Origin: a virus | Strand: one strand, 5' to 3' | IMG/VR virus record: IMGVR_UViG_3300025886_002036 | Span: 1-46,365 of that record | DNA length: 46,365 nt | Shown here: positions 40,915 through 46,365 of the stretch, piece by piece | Layout of the letters: each line of letters starts with the position of its first letter | How positions within the stretch are numbered: the stretch's first letter is position 1 | The notes under the pieces: model-generated | The model's input: only the letters and a program-made list of their open reading frames with translations | The model's database searches: none | What the model was told of the DNA's origin: nothing | Position numbers and translations under genes: made by a program

Positions 40915-41454
40915 TTAGAATTGGAATATTGCATAATCATAACGAAGATTCATTTCAACCATCATTACGTCTTCCGATCCCCAATCTAAACTTCCAAAAT
41001 TTGAATCTGTAATAAATGCGCCAATTAAATCCCACTGCTCAACTTTTTCACCTAATGGAGAAAGTTGATTTAATGTTAAATTCTTTTTATACATTGACGA
41101 ATATCCATTTCTACCTGTAACAGATTCATGATGTAATCTAACCCAATCCATTACCGCTTGGGTTGCTGATGGTATAATAGGATCATATAATGTAACACTT
41201 ATTGCTTGCCATTCAGACTTACCTTTTACATATCGTTTTACATTCATGTGGTCTAATGGAACTTCTCCATTTTGTATTTGTGGTTTAGCTGATGTTTTTA
41301 TTAAAAATGCTGGTATTCCGTCAATTTCCATAATAAATTGATGAGCCTTTTTTGGTTCCCAGCTATACGCCTGTTTCCAATAATTACTATCTAATCCATA
41401 GTCCTCGAATGATGTACCGGGGTTAGCGGTGTTTACACTATCTATCAATGCCAT
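40915..41454 (-). CDS. 19: Tail tube protein (gp19-like)
   Basis: A 179-residue protein matching the T4-like tail tube family (T4 gp19 has 163). Conserved parts are AHQFIMEIDGIPAFLIKTSA near residue 37, MNVKRYVKGKSEWQAISVTL near 70, the loop DPIIPSATQAVMDWVR, and the C-terminal MVEMNLRYDYAIFQF. It forms the hexameric inner tube. An AAGGAA ribosome site lies before the start. The gene is bounded by terminators on both sides, so it can be expressed alone at high level. Confidence 0.95.
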   Translation of the reverse strand: MALIDSVNTANPGTSFEDYGLDSNYWKQAYSWEPKKAHQFIMEIDGIPAFLIKTSAKPQIQNGEVPLDHMNVKRYVKGKSEWQAISVTLYDPIIPSATQAVMDWVRLHHESVTGRNGYSSMYKKNLTLNQLSPLGEKVEQWDLIGAFITDSNFGSLDWGSEDVMMVEMNLRYDYAIFQF

Positions 41455-41475
41455 ATCGTTTCCTTGTTATTTTAA

Positions 41476-41484
41476 TATAAATAT
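41476..41484 (-). promoter_or_regulatory. Repeated 9-mer upstream of the tail tube gene
   Basis: Plus-strand TATAAATAT between the sheath terminator (41495-41524) and the ribosome site of gp19, 22-30 bases before the start codon. The same order of terminator, element, ribosome site and gene is seen before the gp26-like gene. Confidence 0.35.
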
Positions 41485-41494
41485 TGCTAACAGT

Positions 41495-41524
41495 AAAAAA
41501 GGTAGAGCCTAAACCCTACCTTTT
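41495..41524 (-). terminator. Rho-independent terminator after the tail sheath gene
   Basis: In the reading direction a nine-pair stem AAAAGGTAG/CTACCTTTT with a ten-base loop, the T run continuing beyond it. It lies 16 bases after the gp18 stop (41540). Confidence 0.85.
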
Positions 41525-41539
41525 CATAATAAGTTAATT

Positions 41540-44017
41540 CTATTCTGGGAAACTTGCTCCAGTTGGTTGAATATTAAAGTCTAATATAATAAACTCTGCT
41601 GTTCTTGTTGGTTGCAAAAATATCTGTCCATACATAATATTTCGGTCTATTACATCTGGAGTATTATTTGTCTCATCCATTATAACCCTAAATGCTGATA
41701 ACCCTTGTTCTGCACTTACTTGTTGCAGATATGGATTAACAATGTTTAAGAATCTGGTTCTAGTTGCTGAATTGTTTTGTTCAAATACTAGGTACCTAGT
41801 AGACGATGCGATAAACTTTTTAACTGTGATAAGTAATCGTCGTACGTTTACTCTATCTAATGCACTTGGACGAGATTGTAATGTCTTTTGCCCCCAAACA
41901 ACAATACCCTCATTAGGGAAGTTTGCTATAGGGTTTACTCGTGATTCGTATAATGTATCTCGATTTGATTGACTTAGATTTTTATATACTCCTACTACAC
42001 TTGTTAGTCCGCCTCTATTTAATCCAGCTGGTGCATACCATGGTGCCGTAACTGCATCGTTAAATGCTAATACGCCTGGTATAGTAACTGATGGTGGTAC
42101 CCAAATTGGAACATTTTTAGTAGGATTAACAACTCTAACCCATGGCCAATATGTTGATGTATAATTGCTATCAATAGTAGTTACTTGTTGAACTACTGTA
42201 TCTATATTGTCAGTTAACGCATTACTATCCATTACATAAAATGTATCTTGTCTGTCTTCTACTAAATTTCTAGCTGCACTAGTTACTAAAGGATGTAAAC
42301 TATCAATGATACCTGGTGTAATCAACATGTTCATATCATAATAATCAGTATTACCTAATAATGTAAATGCTTTATTATATGCTTTGGTACCTGCTGTGCT
42401 TGTTCCGCTACAATCAAATCCAAATGCATTGGTACTTTTTAAATTAGTTCCAGACAATTTTGGTAAATTAGGACGAGCTCCATCGAAGCCACCTTGCATT
42501 GGTACCATAAATTTTCTAGTATTAATAGATACATTAGTAGTAAATGTTCCAGCTGTCAATGCACTTTGTAGTGATCCACTATATGCACTTGTTATTGAAG
42601 GAAATGCTGCATCTGCATCTTGGTTTACATCGCCTAAATAAAAGTCTGAGTTACTCCCTGTATTAGATCCGCTAGTAGGTAATGGAGATAAATAATTCAA
42701 GTTATTTAAGTTAGTATAATCAAATCCTAAATAATTTCTACTATTATATGTTGTTTGTACTTGTGATGTTTTATATGATACTGCAGTTAAATTTTGTGAT
42801 GCATTAAACATTGGTACCGATGAATTTAAAGCTCGGAATCCAAATGGAATTAATATTTCATCATTTGTAGCTGCCGATACTCCTAAATCTACTTCAACTC
42901 GTATAAATTTAGACAAGTTAGGATAATCTCCATTTACTACAACGTCACCTGAGTCAGTTACAGTACTATATCGGTCTCCTATTACGCGTGATATATATCT
43001 TGGAGAGTTAGGATCTAAATTAAGATTGGTAAATGATTCTACGATATCTGGAGAACGATCTGTGTCTTCCGATGAATATGGTGAATTTGATATATTATTA
43101 GTATTAACTCTTCTTACTTCGACAGCAAATGTCCCAAATCCATTTGGATCGGAAACTTCAGAGGCAGGTCTTACATCTCTAATACCAATTTTAACTTCTT
43201 CATTTACAGACGTACCATGTGATAATGTATGAAATTTAATCAAGTTTTTAGCAGTACCACTAATTGTTTGTGATGTAATCCAAGGTGTTGCTGCAGTTTG
43301 ATAATCTTGTGTAAATTGATAATTTGATGCTGATCCTAATGTAACTGTTACATCGGCCATATTATTAAACAACGTTGAAGCTGCTTTATTTTCATATTGA
43401 ACATATACCGGATAATCTACCGATTTAGGAGATCTACCAAATATTTTAGTTATATAGCCATTGTCTGATGATTTTATGGATGAAGATATTGACGTTCCTT
43501 CTGCAACTAAAAATGCTCCACTAAATCCTGGAATTGATGTATCTGTTGTAAATGATCCAGATATTTTAATTTCAAACGAACCTGATTCATCATTGCCAAT
43601 AACTGAATCTTCGAAGTAAGCGGCATCGACAACATTTCCTGCGCCCAATACTGCTTGGGTTGGATGAAGCACGTGTGTTACTGTAGTAACTTCTCCAGCT
43701 CCCGAACCCGATGTTGCAATTACTGCTAATGCTCCATTTTGTAGATTATATCCATCTTCATACAAAAGACGAGTTACTGTTATTACATTGCCATTTCGTA
43801 GATAGTCATTGACTACAAATGGAACATAAGAATCGTCAGTATACGATCCAAATATTTGTTCAAATTCACCATATGATGTGATTTGGGTTGGTACTAGTGC
43901 TGGGCCTTTTACTGTTGGTCCTATTACCGCTGCACCTATCTGTGCAACACCGCCAGCTAAAAACGATTGATCTACTTCATTCGTAAATACTCCGGGCGAG
44001 ACAATTCTTTCTGCCAT
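41540..44017 (-). CDS. 18: Tail sheath protein (gp18-like)
   Basis: An 825-residue contractile sheath protein, longer than T4 gp18 (659). N-terminal RIVSPGVFTNEVDQSFLAGG and IGAAVIGPTVKGPALVPTQI are the typical start; the C-terminal domain includes NEGIVVWGQKTLQSRPSALD, NVRRLLITVKKFIASSTRYL and FLNIVNPYLQQVSAEQGLSA with TRTAEFIILDFNIQPTGAS, the part that forms the sheath core. The mid-region (about 110-470) is beta-rich and probably outward-facing extra domains. AGGAG precedes the start. Confidence 0.97.
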   Translation of the reverse strand: MAERIVSPGVFTNEVDQSFLAGGVAQIGAAVIGPTVKGPALVPTQITSYGEFEQIFGSYTDDSYVPFVVNDYLRNGNVITVTRLLYEDGYNLQNGALAVIATSGSGAGEVTTVTHVLHPTQAVLGAGNVVDAAYFEDSVIGNDESGSFEIKISGSFTTDTSIPGFSGAFLVAEGTSISSSIKSSDNGYITKIFGRSPKSVDYPVYVQYENKAASTLFNNMADVTVTLGSASNYQFTQDYQTAATPWITSQTISGTAKNLIKFHTLSHGTSVNEEVKIGIRDVRPASEVSDPNGFGTFAVEVRRVNTNNISNSPYSSEDTDRSPDIVESFTNLNLDPNSPRYISRVIGDRYSTVTDSGDVVVNGDYPNLSKFIRVEVDLGVSAATNDEILIPFGFRALNSSVPMFNASQNLTAVSYKTSQVQTTYNSRNYLGFDYTNLNNLNYLSPLPTSGSNTGSNSDFYLGDVNQDADAAFPSITSAYSGSLQSALTAGTFTTNVSINTRKFMVPMQGGFDGARPNLPKLSGTNLKSTNAFGFDCSGTSTAGTKAYNKAFTLLGNTDYYDMNMLITPGIIDSLHPLVTSAARNLVEDRQDTFYVMDSNALTDNIDTVVQQVTTIDSNYTSTYWPWVRVVNPTKNVPIWVPPSVTIPGVLAFNDAVTAPWYAPAGLNRGGLTSVVGVYKNLSQSNRDTLYESRVNPIANFPNEGIVVWGQKTLQSRPSALDRVNVRRLLITVKKFIASSTRYLVFEQNNSATRTRFLNIVNPYLQQVSAEQGLSAFRVIMDETNNTPDVIDRNIMYGQIFLQPTRTAEFIILDFNIQPTGASFPE

Positions 44018-44042
44018 TATGATACTCCTATAATTATTTTCT

Positions 44043-44051
44043 TATAAATAT
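44043..44051 (-). promoter_or_regulatory. Repeated 9-mer upstream of the tail sheath gene
   Basis: Plus-strand TATAAATAT in the 46-base gap before gp18, 26-34 bases upstream of the start and before the AGGAG site. No terminator precedes this copy. Confidence 0.35.
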
Positions 44052-44063
44052 GTACTACTTGTA

Positions 44064-44339
44064 TCAAACATCAACTTCTGTGAAAGTTCCGTCTTGAATG
44101 TTGATTTCGCCTTCTCCGTATCGTTCTCGCAGTTTAACTATTAGTTCAGATTCTTGTTGTTTTAACGTTTCAATTTGTTGCAATTTATCATGCTCTTCTG
44201 CTTCAACTTGATCAAGTCTCATTTTTAAAGCGTGTCGCTCTATTGCAATGTTCCCAAGTATGTTTGCGTTGTCTGCATAACCCTGTTGCAGAGTTTGAAT
44301 TTGTTCTAAATGTTCTTTATCCAGTTTTCTAGTTGCCAT
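44064..44339 (-). CDS. Small coiled-coil protein upstream of tail sheath
   Basis: A 91-residue protein, almost wholly helical: LDKEHLEQIQTLQQGYADNA, LKMRLDQVEAEEHDKLQQIE, then QESELIVKLRERYGEGEINI and a short C-terminal strand ending EVDV. The R-Y-G-E-G-E-I-N-I ending recurs in similar small proteins of marine T4-like phages. It is perhaps a scaffold or chaperone for a tail or fibre protein, inferred from its position between two structural genes. Confidence 0.7.
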   Translation of the reverse strand: MATRKLDKEHLEQIQTLQQGYADNANILGNIAIERHALKMRLDQVEAEEHDKLQQIETLKQQESELIVKLRERYGEGEINIQDGTFTEVDV

Positions 44340-44392
44340 ATTTATAACCTTTCTTTATATTATAGATAACTTAATGCGAATATCCAAATTAT

Positions 44393-46365
44393 CTACACAG
44401 TATATGTTATTGTAATTGTATATGTTTTTCCGCCTTCACTTAAAGCAACACCCGTTGCTTGCCAAACATTATCTGAATTAAAAGTGCTTGTGGGGGTACC
44501 TTGTATTATTGCATCATCTCCCGATTCTCCGCCTTGTAATGTAAAACCGCCGGGTGATGCTGATAATCTTATATTGTTTAGTGCCACACCGGGGGTGATA
44601 GTGTATGATGATAAAGTGAGGAAATTTCCTGTTCCTTTCACTCCGTTGTTTTTGGTCATTGTTGATGAAGGTAAAGCTTTCCCGATAGGTTCCAGTGCCA
44701 TACTGTAAGAGTAGCCTCCCAATTCGTATGCAGATACTATGTGAGTTACTCCACTACCACCACTGTCTGCTTCATATGATATTGTCCAAGTTACTTTTTC
44801 TTCTCCAGCAGGTCCATCGTTTCTTGTGTATGAGAATGTTGCTGTGTTTTCACTATTAAATTTTATTCCAGTTGCTAATATTGTTTCTGTTCCTTCTTTA
44901 GAATTGACGGAGTTTAGATTAAACTCTCCTAGAACTTTTGTTGGTACAAGTTTATAACCTACAGTCTCAAACACTAAAATATCTAATCTATTTCCATTCA
45001 AACCTTTTACAACCTCTGATTTCATTTTACCGCTTGATCCACCTTTATCAGTTATAAATGATGCTGTATAAGTTCCAGAATCTGTAATATGGTTTACTGG
45101 TTTAGGTTTTTCTTGAACAACTTTAATATCTGATAATCGTAGACCTACATTGGGATACTCTTCGCCCTTGCTAGAAACAAATGGTCTAAAGGTGTAAGTG
45201 GTGTTTGTTATGATGCCAGTCTCTTCATCTGTAGATGAGGTTCTTATTTCACAAGGTGCATCTAATGTGATACCAGTAAGCTCAGTTGATAAAGCGTATG
45301 GGAATTCTGCTCCAGAGTATGTAGTCTCTCCACCTGGTTCTTTGGGTAGTATAGCTCGCATTAAAATTGGTAAATCTTTTGCTACACCAAAATAATAATA
45401 TGTTTTGTCGACAATTAAATTTAATTGTACAACTGATTCGTTTCCAAATTTATTTTTTTTAGCTTGCCAAAACGCAGGTCTTACAATTGGCTGTGGTGTT
45501 CCATCTAATACTGGTGCTGTTTCGTTAGCTTTATCTTTTTCAATTTGTTTTAAAGCATCTTCAACTTCTCTCGATGTTGATACAGTGTTTATATTTGAAA
45601 ATGATCCTCTATTTTCAACAGCATTTCTTGTTTCGTCTTTAATAGTAGTTTTTTGTGCTCTGTTAACAGCTTGAATTCTTGTTGTAAGATAATTATTTGT
45701 GTATTGTTCTTGTTTAGCTAACTCTGTTAACTCACGGATTGTTGCAGTAAGTTGAGTGCTTAAAGCAGTGTTATTTTCAAATTCTACTCCTCCCTTTTCA
45801 ATTCTATTATTTAGTGGATTAAAGAAAACAACCTCACGTGTAATATCCGTTAGTAAGATTCTTCCTCGTCCTAATACTTGTCTTCCTAATGCAGCATACG
45901 CTGTTCGTTTACGATTTGTTGGTGAGAACTGAGGGATGGTGTCACCTTTATCTCTAGATTTAGTAGCAATAACTGATCCATCTAATGCTACACCTACTGT
46001 TTCGGTAATAGATTCTATTTGGGTTGTAATTGCTTGTGCAGATATTCCTACCTTGTTGTTATTTGCAATAGCTTCTCCAACATAATCTTTTTGAAGAATA
46101 ATATCTTTATTTTCAATTGGTAAATCGATACCAAAATAATCAGATGAGCTAACAAATGTTTTTGTTACTGCTTCATCGATTGTTAAAGTTGGAGTTCTTT
46201 CATCTTCAGCAGATGCTTCTTTTAGGTAGTGAGCAAATGTTGTGATTGGAGAGATTGTTTTATATTCTGGGTATCCAATTAATTCTCCTTCAAATGGTAA
46301 TCCTGTAATTGCATCTGTTCCTCCTGTTAATGTGATAGGTCCTACTGGTGTGCTAGTAAATGTAA
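44393..46365 (-). CDS. Large structural protein, 5' end beyond the window
   Basis: The frame ending at 44393 has no stop up to the right edge: I followed it to 46365, at least 656 residues, so the internal ATG at 45361 is not the start. The visible part begins near TFTSTPVGPITLTGGTDAIT, contains FAHYLKEASAEDERT, LGRQVLGRGRILLTDITREV and FGNESVVQLNLIVDKTYYYF, and ends with beta-rich repeats (TATFSYTRNDGPAGEEKVTW, WQATGVALSEGGKTYTITIT). It lies upstream of the sheath gene. The C-terminal strands look like fibre or baseplate beta domains. The family is not recognised. Confidence 0.75.
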   Translation of the reverse strand, partial: TFTSTPVGPITLTGGTDAITGLPFEGELIGYPEYKTISPITTFAHYLKEASAEDERTPTLTIDEAVTKTFVSSSDYFGIDLPIENKDIILQKDYVGEAIANNNKVGISAQAITTQIESITETVGVALDGSVIATKSRDKGDTIPQFSPTNRKRTAYAALGRQVLGRGRILLTDITREVVFFNPLNNRIEKGGVEFENNTALSTQLTATIRELTELAKQEQYTNNYLTTRIQAVNRAQKTTIKDETRNAVENRGSFSNINTVSTSREVEDALKQIEKDKANETAPVLDGTPQPIVRPAFWQAKKNKFGNESVVQLNLIVDKTYYYFGVAKDLPILMRAILPKEPGGETTYSGAEFPYALSTELTGITLDAPCEIRTSSTDEETGIITNTTYTFRPFVSSKGEEYPNVGLRLSDIKVVQEKPKPVNHITDSGTYTASFITDKGGSSGKMKSEVVKGLNGNRLDILVFETVGYKLVPTKVLGEFNLNSVNSKEGTETILATGIKFNSENTATFSYTRNDGPAGEEKVTWTISYEADSGGSGVTHIVSAYELGGYSYSMALEPIGKALPSSTMTKNNGVKGTGNFLTLSSYTITPGVALNNIRLSASPGGFTLQGGESGDDAIIQGTPTSTFNSDNVWQATGVALSEGGKTYTITITYTV

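Noticed and set aside
44393-45361. A complete 322-residue gene starting at 45361
   Set aside because: The frame continues without stop through 45361 to the edge, so that ATG is internal and the gene is partial.
45405-45674. Plus-strand open frame near the right end
   Set aside because: It is antisense to the continuous frame that I followed from 44393 to the window edge.
1-46365. tRNA genes, CRISPR arrays, insertion sequences or attachment sites
   Set aside because: Gaps are all at most about 110 bases, and I saw no cloverleaf, repeat-spacer array, transposase or long direct repeat.

Overview
The window is an AT-rich (roughly two-thirds A+T by eye), tightly packed stretch in which every supported gene lies on the minus strand, so the reading order runs from the right end to the left. 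Neighbouring genes usually touch or overlap at ATGA or TAATG junctions, and no gap exceeds about 110 bases. The gene content is that of a T4-like myovirus: tail sheath and tube, a gp26/gp51-type pair, tape measure, baseplate hub, family B DNA polymerase, gp45/gp44/gp62 clamp and loader, UvsX, gp32, gp41 helicase, 5'-3' exonuclease, and a GroES-like gp31 analogue. The divergence from T4, the AT richness and the accessory genes suggest a marine phage. The host cannot be fixed. Clear Shine-Dalgarno sequences precede several genes, while an Hc1-like mini-protein and a DUF5522 protein hint at contact with Bacteroidetes.

Layout, right to left. (1) 46.4-33.2 kb, virion module: a partial structural protein, a coiled-coil protein, tail sheath, tail tube, gp26/gp51-like pair, tape measure, gp48/54-like tube cap, LysM-type gp53-like protein, baseplate hub and a probable structural protein. 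Hairpin terminators follow the sheath and tube genes. (2) 33.2-28.9 kb: a family A DNA polymerase-like protein with an altered motif C, a protein with a nuclease-like motif, a conserved small protein, and three proteins whose N-termini look like T4 capsid-targeting sequences with prohead-protease sites. (3) 28.9-16.4 kb, replication and nucleotide metabolism: gp32, UvsX, exonuclease, gp41, class II ribonucleotide reductase, FolE, a QueD-like protein, QueE, thioredoxin, GroES and PolB. (4) 16.3-9.2 kb: a second small T-fold-like protein, a GT-B glycosyltransferase, a DpdA-like transglycosylase, sliding clamp, dUTPase, clamp loader and a RecB/Cas4-type Fe-S nuclease. (5) 9.2-0 kb, sugar and decoration cassette: a SLOG protein, three glycosyltransferase genes, a short DegT-type aminotransferase, WbqC, a methyltransferase, a hexapeptide acyltransferase, a beta-propeller glycosidase-like protein, a PhyH-type dioxygenase and the start of one more gene.

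How the genes may work together. FolE, the QueD-like protein and QueE would make 7-carboxy-7-deazaguanine from GTP, and DpdA would exchange it, or a derivative, for guanine in the phage DNA. No QueC is present here, so the final base is open. The T-fold protein and glycosyltransferase that overlap dpdA could form a second, undescribed modification layer. The other most interesting signals are the second DNA polymerase, the candidate packaged internal head proteins, and a repeated 9-mer (TATAAATAT on the plus strand) at gene starts and intergenic junctions.
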